From an uncultured Spartobacteria bacterium (GTDB taxonomy: Bacteria > Verrucomicrobiota > Verrucomicrobiia > Chthoniobacterales > JAATET01), in NCBI GenBank assembly GCA_938011325.1, contig CALLUD010000010.1, positions 46,665 through 110,664 on the forward strand: a stretch of 64,000 bases of DNA. The letters are read 5' to 3'. This document shows positions 54,668-62,034 of the stretch, in pieces. Numbering within the stretch: the stretch's first letter is position 1; each line of letters opens with the position of its first letter. Below the pieces are notes generated by a model, which did not search any database, had not been told where the DNA came from, and worked only from the letters and a program-made list of their open reading frames with translations. The position numbers and the translations under genes were made by a program.

Positions 54668-55198
54668 ATGAAAACGATTCCAGTGGGGTTGGCAATTCTG
54701 ACCTGCGGCGTGCTTTTTGCATCATCCGCCCAGGCAAAGCGAAAGGTCGACCTCTCTGGATTCGACGGGCGCTACAAGGGAACGGGATCCCTTGTGGCCG
54801 GAGGAGTGGAATTTTATCCCCTCTCCTCCACAGTGAAGTTCAAGGTGGGTCGAAACGGGCAGTCCGCGAAAGTAAACATTTCCGGCCTCGTCTTCGCCGG
54901 ATCATCGGTGCCTTGGGGAACTGAGATCCAGCTGACCCGCAACGGCAGGCAGACTACCTCCAACATCGTTGCCCTTTACTTTTCCAACTACCCGGGGCGC
55001 GGGAAATACAAACAAAAGTCGCCGTCGAAAATCACCGGGAGCGCATCTCTGTTTGTCGAAGGGAATGTTGCCAAGCAGACCACGACCTTTTCCGTCAGAC
55101 CGAAGGGCAGGAGAAAGAAGCAGCTGAAGCTCTCGCTCGTCGTCACGGCTAATGGATCACCCCTTTACGTCTACAAAGTAACGGCTACCGGTAAATAG
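54668..55198 (+). CDS. Secreted basic hypothetical protein, 176 aa
   Basis: Signal peptide MKTIPVGLAILTCGVLFASS-AQA, then a Ser/Lys/Gly-rich beta domain (DLSGFDGRYKGTGSLVAGGV, VKFKVGRNGQSAKVNISGLV, FSNYPGRGKYKQKSPSKITG, RRKKQLKLSLVVTANGSPLY) with a high net positive charge. No family recognised. Codon use is less GC-rich than the flanking genes, which hints at later acquisition or relaxed selection. It is divergent from the EF-hand lipoprotein. Confidence 0.72.
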   Translation: MKTIPVGLAILTCGVLFASSAQAKRKVDLSGFDGRYKGTGSLVAGGVEFYPLSSTVKFKVGRNGQSAKVNISGLVFAGSSVPWGTEIQLTRNGRQTTSNIVALYFSNYPGRGKYKQKSPSKITGSASLFVEGNVAKQTTTFSVRPKGRRKKQLKLSLVVTANGSPLYVYKVTATGK

Positions 55199-55230
55199 CG
55201 CTCAAGCCCCGGAGCCATCGGCGCCTCGAG

Positions 55231-56718
55231 TCAAAGCAGCGCGCTGTCACTCAAAGCAGCCCGCAGGCGCTTCGATCGCTCGATAAGCCCGGCATACGGG
55301 GAATCCGCCGCAGGCACCGCGCGCGTGGACTCGTCGCAACGAACGAGTCTGGCCGCAAGCGCGGAGATGGATTCCCCGGAGCCCCCTTCCGCCTGGGAAG
55401 CCGCCTGGATGGCGGCTCCCAACGCGCCACCCTCGCCGGTCGCCAGACCGACGACCGGCGTCTCGAAAACGTCCGCGCAAATCTGCCGCCACACCGGGCT
55501 GAGGCTGCCACCGCCCGTGAGACGAATTTCGGTTGGCGAAACGCCGAGGGTTCGCAGTCGTTGCAGTCCGTAGCCGAGCCCCAGTGTCACCCCCTCCATC
55601 GCCGCGCGCGCGAGATGGGGCGCCGTGAAATTGGTCGTGGTCAGGCCGTGGAAAACGCCGCATCCGCGAGGCAGGTTCGGCGTTCGCTCGCCGGTGAGAT
55701 ACGGCAGCAACAGCAGCCCGTCACTGCCCGGTTTCACCGATCGAATCGCCTCATCGCAGGCGGCGTGATCCCAGCCGAAGAGGTGCCGCACCGTCTCCGT
55801 CACCAGCGTGACGTTCATCGTGCAAACCAGCGGCAGCCAACGATCGGTCGAATCGCAAAACGCTGCGATCTCACCTGCGGGATCGATCACCGCCGCCTCG
55901 GAGCACGCACAAATCGTTCCCGACGTTCCCAGACTCGCGGTGACAACGCCACTCCCGAGATTGCCGGTGCCAATCGCGCTCATCATGTTGTCGCCGCCAC
56001 CGGCGCTCACCGTGACCGGCCCACTCAGCCCCCACTCCGCAAGCAGTCCGGCCTTCAGCGTGCCGACCGGCTCGAGGGACGAGCGCAGCGGCGGAAGCTT
56101 CTCCGCGAGATCCGGAGCGACAAACTCGACGATCGGCGCGCACCACTCGCGCTCCCGCACATCCAGCAGCGCCGTGCCCGACGCGTCGCCAAATTCCATT
56201 CGCTTCTCCCCGGTGAGACGGAAATTGAGGTAGTCGTGCGGCAGCAGCACGGACGCCGTCCGGCGCCAGTTCTCCGGCTCCCGCTCGCGGATCCAGAGAA
56301 TCTTCGGCGCGGTGTAACCGGGCAGCATGGGATTCCCCGCCAGCTCGATCACGCGATCCATTCCACCGAAGTGATCGTGAATCTCGCCGCACTGACCCGC
56401 CGTTGACGTGTCGCACCAGAGCTTCGCCGGGCGCACGACCTCGTCGTTTTCATCCAGCACCACGAGGCCGTGCTGCTGACCGCTCACCCCGATTCCACGG
56501 ACGTCGTCACGCCGGGGGCCCAGCGCCTCCAAAACTTCGCGAATCGTCGCCTCCGCGGCATCCCACCAGTCGGCGGGGTTCTGCTCCATCACCCCAGGCT
56601 CCGGGGCCGGCAAAATCCCGTAGGCGCGGTGCGCGGTGGCGAGCACCTGCCCGGTTTCCAGATCGAGGGCGATCGTCTTCGTGCTCTGGGTCCCGCAGTC
56701 GACGCCGAGGCAGATCAT
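55231..56718 (-). CDS. xylB: Xylulokinase
   Basis: 495 residues from ATG 56718 (MICLGVDCGTQSTKTIALDL, the FGGY phosphate-1 motif). GIGVSGQQHGLVVLDENDEV, LWCDTSTAGQC, PKILWIREREPENW and the C-terminal VTLGLGYGLQRLRTLGVSPT with EIRLTGGGSLSPVWRQICAD and TGEGGALGAAIQAA are FGGY kinase signatures of the xylulokinase subgroup. It phosphorylates D-xylulose to feed the pentose phosphate pathway. It is divergent from xylA across 80 bases, so the two are probably induced together. Confidence 0.92.
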   Translation of the reverse strand: MICLGVDCGTQSTKTIALDLETGQVLATAHRAYGILPAPEPGVMEQNPADWWDAAEATIREVLEALGPRRDDVRGIGVSGQQHGLVVLDENDEVVRPAKLWCDTSTAGQCGEIHDHFGGMDRVIELAGNPMLPGYTAPKILWIREREPENWRRTASVLLPHDYLNFRLTGEKRMEFGDASGTALLDVREREWCAPIVEFVAPDLAEKLPPLRSSLEPVGTLKAGLLAEWGLSGPVTVSAGGGDNMMSAIGTGNLGSGVVTASLGTSGTICACSEAAVIDPAGEIAAFCDSTDRWLPLVCTMNVTLVTETVRHLFGWDHAACDEAIRSVKPGSDGLLLLPYLTGERTPNLPRGCGVFHGLTTTNFTAPHLARAAMEGVTLGLGYGLQRLRTLGVSPTEIRLTGGGSLSPVWRQICADVFETPVVGLATGEGGALGAAIQAASQAEGGSGESISALAARLVRCDESTRAVPAADSPYAGLIERSKRLRAALSDSALL

Positions 56719-56798
56719 GCGCTCATGGTAAAAGGTCGGAGCGGGGATGCCACGCATTTTGCCGTGCATGCCGGAGGCTCCCGCCTAGCATTTGAACC

Positions 56799-58118
56799 AT
56801 GAGTTCCCCCGAATTTTTCCCCTGCGGCCGAATCCTCCACGAGGGACCGAAATCGCGGAATCCTCTCTCGTTCAAATTCTACGATCCCGACGCGCTGGTT
56901 GAAGGTCGCCCGATGCGCGAGCACCTGCGCTTCGCTGCGGCCTACTGGCACTGCATGCGCAATTCGCTCGCCGATCCGTTTGGCGTCGGCACCGCGCTCA
57001 TGCCATGGGACGACGGTTCGGACTCGACCGACAACGCACGGCGCCGGGTGGATGTCTTCTTCGAGTTTCTCGAGAAGATCGGAATCGAATTCTACTGCTT
57101 CCACGACCGCGACATCGCGCCGGAACGTGCCACCATTGCGGAAACCGAGGCGGCACTCGACAAGGTCGTCGCGCACCTCGAGCAGCGCCAGAAGGCGTCC
57201 GGACGGCGACTGCTCTGGGGCACCGCGTGCCTGTTCACGCATCCGCGTTATGCGCAGGGAGCGGCGACATCCCCCAGCCTCGATGTCTTTGTCTCGGCGG
57301 CCGCGCAGGTCAAGAAGGCAATCGAGGTGACCCATCGTCTTGGCGGCCAGGGATACACGTTCTGGGGCGGACGCGAGGGCTATGCGACGCTGCTGAACAC
57401 CGATCTCAAGCGCGAACGCGAACACCTCGCGGCCTTTCTCCACATGGCGGTCGATTACAAAAGGGAGATCGGCTTCACCGGGCAGTTCTACATCGAGCCG
57501 AAGCCGCAGGAGCCGACCACGCATCAATACGATTCCGACGCCGAGGCGTGCCTGAACTTTCTTCGCGAGTTTGGACTGCTCGAGCATTTCAAACTCAACA
57601 TCGAAACGAATCACGCCACTCTCGCCGGGCACACGATGCTCCACGAATTGCGCGTGGCCCGCGCCGCGGGCGCGCTCGGCTCCATCGATGCGAACCAGGG
57701 CACGCCGCATTGCGGATGGGACACCGACGAGTTTCCCGACGACGTTTATCTCACGACGCAAATCATGCTCGAGATTCTCGAGATGGGCGGCTTCACCACC
57801 GGCGGGCTCAACTTCGACGCAAAGCGCCGGCGCGACTCGTTCGAACCCATCGACCTGCTGCACGCGCACATCACCGGCATGGATACCTTCGCGCGCGGGC
57901 TTCGCATCGCGGCGGCGATCCGGGCGGATGGACGGATCGCCGAATTTGTGCGCGAGCGCTACGCGAGCTGGGATTCCGATCTCGGGCGGCGAATCGAGGC
58001 CGGGCAGTCCTCGCTTGCGGAACTTCATTCCATCGCCAAATCCATGCCGCCCGCACAGTTGCGCTCCGCCCGGCAGGAAGTGCTCACCGGCATCATCAAT
58101 CAGCTGATGGCGGAGTAA
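56799..58118 (+). CDS. xylA: Xylose isomerase
   Basis: 439 residues, the normal length of the large (class II) type. FRFAAAYWHCM-type region (LRFAAAYWHCMRNSLADPFG), FYCFHDRDIAPERATIAETE with the catalytic His, YTFWGGREGYATLLNTDLKR, QFYIEPKPQEPTTHQYDSDA (metal ligands), LNIETNHATLAGHTMLHELR and GSIDANQGTPHCGWDTDEFP are all intact. It converts D-xylose to D-xylulose for XylB. No xylose transporter or xylR regulator is in the window; the 80-base gap to xylB must hold both promoters. Confidence 0.95.
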   Translation: MSSPEFFPCGRILHEGPKSRNPLSFKFYDPDALVEGRPMREHLRFAAAYWHCMRNSLADPFGVGTALMPWDDGSDSTDNARRRVDVFFEFLEKIGIEFYCFHDRDIAPERATIAETEAALDKVVAHLEQRQKASGRRLLWGTACLFTHPRYAQGAATSPSLDVFVSAAAQVKKAIEVTHRLGGQGYTFWGGREGYATLLNTDLKREREHLAAFLHMAVDYKREIGFTGQFYIEPKPQEPTTHQYDSDAEACLNFLREFGLLEHFKLNIETNHATLAGHTMLHELRVARAAGALGSIDANQGTPHCGWDTDEFPDDVYLTTQIMLEILEMGGFTTGGLNFDAKRRRDSFEPIDLLHAHITGMDTFARGLRIAAAIRADGRIAEFVRERYASWDSDLGRRIEAGQSSLAELHSIAKSMPPAQLRSARQEVLTGIINQLMAE

Positions 58119-58146
58119 GCCACCGGCTGCGACGGCATGCCATACG

Positions 58147-58860
58147 CTATGGCGCGAGGCCTTCGATCGCGGCGCGCAGTGAATCGGCGACGCGCTGCCA
58201 GCCGGCGCGGTCGTTGGGGACGTCGGCGAAGGATTGCGGCGCGCCGAAGCGCAGCGTGATCGGGTGGCGCTTCGGAAGTCGCGAGCCGGGCGGCATCGCG
58301 GCGAAGCAGCCGTCGAGGCGCGCAGGCACGACGGGCGTCGGCGTTCCGGCGACGAGCATGCCGATGCCGGCGCGGAATTTTCCCATCTCTCCGGTGCGGC
58401 TGCGCGTGCCTTCGGGGAAGAGCAGATAGATCAGGCCCTCCGTGACGAGGCGTTCGCGCAGAGTCTCCATCGCATGCGCCCCGCACGACTTCCGCCACAT
58501 CGGCAGCGCATTGAGAAACACCGCGGCGAATGCGGCGGTCGCCTTTGTCTCGAAGAACGTGTCGCCGGCGGCGATCGGAAACGCGTGCACGCGCAGCGCG
58601 GGCGGAAGCGCGGCTGCGAGGGCGATCGCATCGAGGTGGCTGGTGTGGTTGGCGACGACGACGAACGGCGGCTTCGCGGGCAGGTTCTCCGCGCCGGTCA
58701 CGCGGAAGTGGTGCCACATTCCGAGATAGGCGCGTGTCAGTCCGCACCACGTCATATGCGCAAGCGTGGATGGCAGGCCCGCCTCGCGACGCAGACTTCT
58801 CCATCGCTCCGCACCGGCGAGTCCGACGTCGGCGGCGGGCTTGTATTCCCAGTCGTTCAT
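58147..58860 (-). CDS. 1-acyl-sn-glycerol-3-phosphate acyltransferase (PlsC-like)
   Basis: 237 residues from ATG 58860 (MNDWEYKPAADVGL). The acyltransferase motifs are VVVANHTSHLDAIALAAALP (HX4D, about 75-94), a motif II-like FETKATAAFAAVFLNAL, LIYLLFPEGTRSRTGEMGKF (motif III) and TPTPVVPARLDGCF (motif IV). It acylates lysophosphatidate to phosphatidate at the inner membrane. The start shares its A with the upstream cdsA stop (TGATG), and the three genes form a phospholipid operon. Confidence 0.9.
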   Translation of the reverse strand: MNDWEYKPAADVGLAGAERWRSLRREAGLPSTLAHMTWCGLTRAYLGMWHHFRVTGAENLPAKPPFVVVANHTSHLDAIALAAALPPALRVHAFPIAAGDTFFETKATAAFAAVFLNALPMWRKSCGAHAMETLRERLVTEGLIYLLFPEGTRSRTGEMGKFRAGIGMLVAGTPTPVVPARLDGCFAAMPPGSRLPKRHPITLRFGAPQSFADVPNDRAGWQRVADSLRAAIEGLAP

Positions 58861-59825
58861 CAGAACCAGAGGCGCGCGGGTTGATCGAGCCCCACGCCGA
58901 CGAAGTATCCCACGTAGTGAAACAGCGCCGGCCCGACGAAGAGCAGGCTGTCGAAGCGATCGAGCAGTCCGCCGTGCCCGGGAATCACGACGCCCATGTC
59001 CTTCACGCCGAGGTCGCGCTTCACGCTGGAAATCACAAGGTCGCCGAGCTGCCCGGCGAACGACAGCAGCGCCCCCATTGTCACGAGATGCACCGGCGCG
59101 GCGAGCACCGTGCCGGCGAAGACAAACCATCCGATCCCCGCGAACAACGCCGTCGTCAGCACGAACGCGCCGATCGCCCCACCCCACGTCTTGCCGGGGC
59201 TGGTGTTCGGCGCGAGCTTGCGCCGGCCGAAGAATTTCCCGCAGCAGAAGGCGAACACGTCGTTGAGCTCCACGCAGAGCAGGATGAGCAGCAGGAGAGG
59301 ACGGTAGTTTTTGTCGTTCGCGAAATATCCGAAGTGCCCGAGACACACGCCGAAGAGCGCAAACGCAAACACCGCCAGCGCGACCCGTTGCAGATACCCC
59401 TTCGGCTGATCCCCGATGAGCGCGACGATCACGAGCGCGCACACCGTGAGCGACGACAGCGCCATGAAAAATCCATACCAGTGATCCGCCGACGCGAGCG
59501 TGATGAGGACGATCCCGAGCACGACCGCCGCGCTCAGCAGGCGGTTGCGAAAGAATCCCGTCGCCCGCGCAAATTCCCGATACGCGAAGAGCCCGAGCAG
59601 TCCGACCGCGAAGATCGTGAACAGTCGTCCAGCGAGCACCGGCACGAGCATCAGCGGCACGAGCACGAGCCAGGAGAAATACCGCGCATACAACTCCCGC
59701 CGCAGCTCGGGCGTGAGTTTTCCCATGCGATTCAGCACCTCGAAGATCACCGGCGCCACCGCGAGCAGCGCGACGAGAAACACGCTGATGCCAATCGTCG
59801 CCGGATGCGCAAATGCCCCGCTCAT
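58860..59825 (-). CDS. cdsA: Phosphatidate cytidylyltransferase (CdsA family)
   Basis: 321 residues from ATG 59825, overlapping the upstream gene by four bases. Eight or so membrane helices and the CdsA signature near the C-terminus: SSVKRDLGVKDMGVVIPGHG-GLLDRFDSLLFVGPALFHYV (about 260-300). VELNDVFAFCCGKFFGRRKL and NTSPGKTWGGAIGAFVLTTA are also family motifs. It makes CDP-diacylglycerol from phosphatidate and CTP, the product of the plsC gene next door being its substrate and its product the substrate of the upstream CDP-alcohol transferase. Confidence 0.93.
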   Translation of the reverse strand: MSGAFAHPATIGISVFLVALLAVAPVIFEVLNRMGKLTPELRRELYARYFSWLVLVPLMLVPVLAGRLFTIFAVGLLGLFAYREFARATGFFRNRLLSAAVVLGIVLITLASADHWYGFFMALSSLTVCALVIVALIGDQPKGYLQRVALAVFAFALFGVCLGHFGYFANDKNYRPLLLLILLCVELNDVFAFCCGKFFGRRKLAPNTSPGKTWGGAIGAFVLTTALFAGIGWFVFAGTVLAAPVHLVTMGALLSFAGQLGDLVISSVKRDLGVKDMGVVIPGHGGLLDRFDSLLFVGPALFHYVGYFVGVGLDQPARLWF

Positions 59826-60448
59826 TGCCCGATCCTCCCGCCGATCCACACCAACCGCTGCACGCACGTCAGCGCACTGCCGGCCACGATCAATCCCAGC
59901 ACGAACGCCATCACCTCGACTCCCGCAGCGCTCGCAAGGCACGCCACCGTGACGAAAAACATCCGTCGCGGTTTCGAGAACCATCCAAGAAACGCCTCGC
60001 CCGCGCCGTTCTGCGCGCCAATCGCGCGAATGTAGGCCGTCATCATCGCGAGCAGCGCTGCAGCCCAGCCCAGCTCCAGCACACTTCCCAGCGCATACCC
60101 CGCGCCGATCAGCGTCGTCGAATCGCTCACGCGGTCCGGGATTTCATTCCACAGCGGACCCAGCCGGGACTTGCGCCCGCCTTCGACGGCGACCATTCCG
60201 TCGAGCATGTTGCAGAGCAACCGGAGCTGCACGCACGCCGCCGCAGCCAGCCAGCACATGACCTGCGCCGCGCGGCCGTCCACCTGCGACGTCGCGGCAA
60301 GCACCGCGCCGCCCGCGATTCCAAAAACCAGCCCCGCCGCCGAAATCGAATCCGCCGCAACTCCCGCGCCTGCAAGCTTCGCGGCGAGGAAGCGGAAAAC
60401 CGGCACGTTCCTCGACTTGAGCGGACGACGCGAAGCAGGCTCGGACAT
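59822..60448 (-). CDS. CDP-alcohol phosphatidyltransferase-family membrane protein with altered motif
   Basis: 208 residues from ATG 60448 (MSEPASRRPLKSRNVPVF), several membrane helices. The family motif is D-x2-D-G-x2-A-R-x8-G-x3-D-x3-D; here it reads N-M-L-D-G-M-V-A-V then, after eight residues, G-P-L-W-N-E-I-P-D. So the first and third metal-binding Asp are Asn, and the Arg is Val, while the spacing is exact. The protein is therefore a clear relative, but the metal site and chemistry may differ. It opens the operon with cdsA and plsC, which keeps a phospholipid headgroup role likely. Confidence 0.8.
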   Translation of the reverse strand: MSEPASRRPLKSRNVPVFRFLAAKLAGAGVAADSISAAGLVFGIAGGAVLAATSQVDGRAAQVMCWLAAAACVQLRLLCNMLDGMVAVEGGRKSRLGPLWNEIPDRVSDSTTLIGAGYALGSVLELGWAAALLAMMTAYIRAIGAQNGAGEAFLGWFSKPRRMFFVTVACLASAAGVEVMAFVLGLIVAGSALTCVQRLVWIGGRIGQ

Positions 60449-60525
60449 GCCGCGCAGTCTGCACGACACCCGGCCTCTTCGCCAGAGCCGAACCCGCACG
60501 CCGCGCGCAAAATCCGAATTCCCGT

Positions 60526-60554
60526 TTGACTCCCTCTCCGCAATCCGCTTAATT
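60526..60554 (+). promoter_or_regulatory. Probable promoter of the tRNA-Arg gene
   Basis: TTGACT (60526-60531) and TTAATT (60549-60554) are separated by 17 bases, with the tRNA 5' end 14 bases further on at 60569. The rest of the 60449-60568 gap holds no coding signal and may also promote the divergent phospholipid operon. Confidence 0.5.
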
Positions 60555-60568
60555 CTCCCCCTCCCGAA

Positions 60569-60645
60569 GCAGCCGTAGCTCAATTGGATAGAGCATCTGA
60601 CTACGGATCAGAAGGTTTGGGGTTCGAATCCCTACGGCTGCGCCA
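60569..60645 (+). tRNA. tRNA-Arg (anticodon ACG)
   Basis: Full cloverleaf: acceptor GCAGCCG (60569-60575) pairs with CGGCTGC (60635-60641), discriminator G, then encoded CCA (60643-60645). The D arm TAGCTCAATTGGATAGAGC, anticodon stem TCTGA/TCAGA around loop CTACGGA (anticodon ACG), and T arm GGGTTCGAATCCC are all regular. With ACG, A34 is normally modified to inosine to read CGU/CGC/CGA. The gene is the likely attachment target of the adjoining integrase gene. Confidence 0.97.
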
Positions 60646-60730
60646 TTGACAATCAATGGCTTGCGACTCCTGATCCAGGCTCGGTGAGCCAGCCAGTATC
60701 CAATTTGAGATACTTTTTGGATACTCCGTG
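60642..60730 (+). repeat. Inverted repeats at the tRNA/integrase junction (candidate att and arm sites)
   Basis: GCCATTGA-CAA-TCAATGGC (60642-60660) is an eight-pair perfect inverted repeat that starts at the tRNA discriminator base. GGCTC-GGT-GAGCC (60678-60690) follows. GTATCCAA (60696-60703) and TTGGATAC (60717-60724) form another inverted repeat, with a further GATAC between them. The 60646-60774 gap thus holds repeated short sequences suitable for recombinase binding, and no gene. Confidence 0.45.
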
Positions 60731-60774
60731 AGATTTTTCTTGGTGCCCTCGGTCCACAGCAGGACACAGTAGAG

Positions 60775-62034
60775 GTGCAGGCGATTGAGAGAAATCTCGC
60801 AAGACATGGCAACGGAACGATCTATCTGATCGTCCGCCGCAACGGACGTCTTCATCGCCTCTCGCTGAAGACCAAGGATCTCAATTTCGCCCGTCAGTTA
60901 CTCAGAGAAGTGGGCATTGAACGTCTCTTGGAACGAACATCGCTCGCCCTCAAATCCCGCCTAGTAAGAAACTCCACTCCTGGTCCAGAGGCGACCTCCC
61001 CAACCATTTCGACCTCCCCAACCATTTCGACCTCCCCAACCATTTCGACTTCCCCAACCATTTCGACCTCCCCAACCAAAAATGGCGAGGGATCCATCTC
61101 CCCAACCATCCCATGCGCGGTTGCCCGACCGGATCTAGCCACGGCACTGGACGACCACGACCGACACCTCGTTTTGATGTCACATGGGACCCGCGAAATG
61201 GCGCACCGTGGCAATAAGACCGTTCGACGGTTTTGCAAGAGCTGGGAAACCTTTTCCAGCGTGGCGATCTGGAACGCTTACCGCCAGACGGGAATCCACC
61301 GTCATGGGAAAGAGCTGAGCTCTGCTGCCAATCATCTGCGTTGGTATCTACGCAAGTTCGTTCCGTGGGCAGTTGAAAAGGGTTACCTACCAAAAGACGC
61401 TCCGACGGAGTTGAAAAAGATTCCACGCATCAAGGTCAATCCTCGTCAAATCCGAGTTCCCGAACCGTCCGTCGTGAACGAATTCCTCCAGATGGTCTCC
61501 CAAGAGGATCCCATGGGAGGAACATTCCTCCGATTTCTAGCCTGCTCCGGTTTACGTAAGGCGGGAGCGTTACGGCTGACATGGAAAGACATTGACCTTC
61601 CGAGGCGGACAATGGGAGTCTTGCAAAAGGGTGGGACGCGGGTGGTTGTTCCCATCACGCAAGAAGCTTTGGAAATCCTGCTTATGCTTCGGGTGCAAGG
61701 AAGCATCGATCGACCTTTCCCGCTAGACGCCAACGCACTGGAGCGCTTGGAACGCCGAATGAAACGCTTTGCCCGGGGCTTTGATCTGGATCTGACCACG
61801 TTTCATAGCTTCCGCCACTACTTCGCAAGTCGTTGTTTGCTCGCGGGGCTCACCGTCCAAGAAGTCGCCCGACTTCTGGGACATTCTGACAATGGGGAAC
61901 TGGTGCTACGCACCTATGGACACATTTGCAACGCGCGACTCCACTCGGCCATCGCGACGATCGTCCTGGCATCGGATCCCCATGCGCGCGTATCTGAACC
62001 GCAGTTTGAACCACCAACCCCGAGTGAGAGATGA
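60775..62034 (+). CDS. Tyrosine recombinase/site-specific integrase
   Basis: 419 residues from GTG 60775 (AGAGG just upstream). N-terminal arm-binding part: NGTIYLIVRRNGRLHRLSLK and FARQLLREVGIERLL; then a low-complexity Ser-Pro-Thr linker (about 74-110) made by tandem 18-base repeats; core-binding domain with NAYRQTGIHRHGKELSSAAN; and catalytic domain with Arg in FLACSGLRKAGALRLTWKDI, Lys in QKGGTRVVVPI, HSFRHYFASRCLLAGLTVQE and LLGHSDNGELVLRTYGHICN supplying His, Arg, His and nucleophile Tyr. All catalytic residues are present, so it should be active. It probably integrates the element at tRNA-Arg. The stop overlaps the radical SAM start by four bases. Confidence 0.92.
   Translation: MQAIERNLARHGNGTIYLIVRRNGRLHRLSLKTKDLNFARQLLREVGIERLLERTSLALKSRLVRNSTPGPEATSPTISTSPTISTSPTISTSPTISTSPTKNGEGSISPTIPCAVARPDLATALDDHDRHLVLMSHGTREMAHRGNKTVRRFCKSWETFSSVAIWNAYRQTGIHRHGKELSSAANHLRWYLRKFVPWAVEKGYLPKDAPTELKKIPRIKVNPRQIRVPEPSVVNEFLQMVSQEDPMGGTFLRFLACSGLRKAGALRLTWKDIDLPRRTMGVLQKGGTRVVVPITQEALEILLMLRVQGSIDRPFPLDANALERLERRMKRFARGFDLDLTTFHSFRHYFASRCLLAGLTVQEVARLLGHSDNGELVLRTYGHICNARLHSAIATIVLASDPHARVSEPQFEPPTPSER
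60993..61078 (+). repeat. 18-base tandem repeat inside the integrase gene
   Basis: Four consecutive copies of GACCTCCCCAACCATTTC (60993-61010, 61011-61028, 61029-61046, and 61047-61064 with one C to T change) and a partial fifth to 61078 encode SPTIST repeats; a degenerate extra copy lies near 61094-61110. The frame is kept because the unit is six codons. The repeat sits in the linker between the arm-binding and core-binding domains. Confidence 0.95.

Noticed and set aside
56719..56798. A regulator binding site between xylB and xylA
   Set aside because: The palindromic-looking stretches there are imperfect and I cannot match them to a known xylose regulator operator.
60993..61078. CRISPR-like direct repeats
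   Set aside because: The copies are contiguous with no spacers and lie in frame within the integrase gene; it is a tandem repeat.
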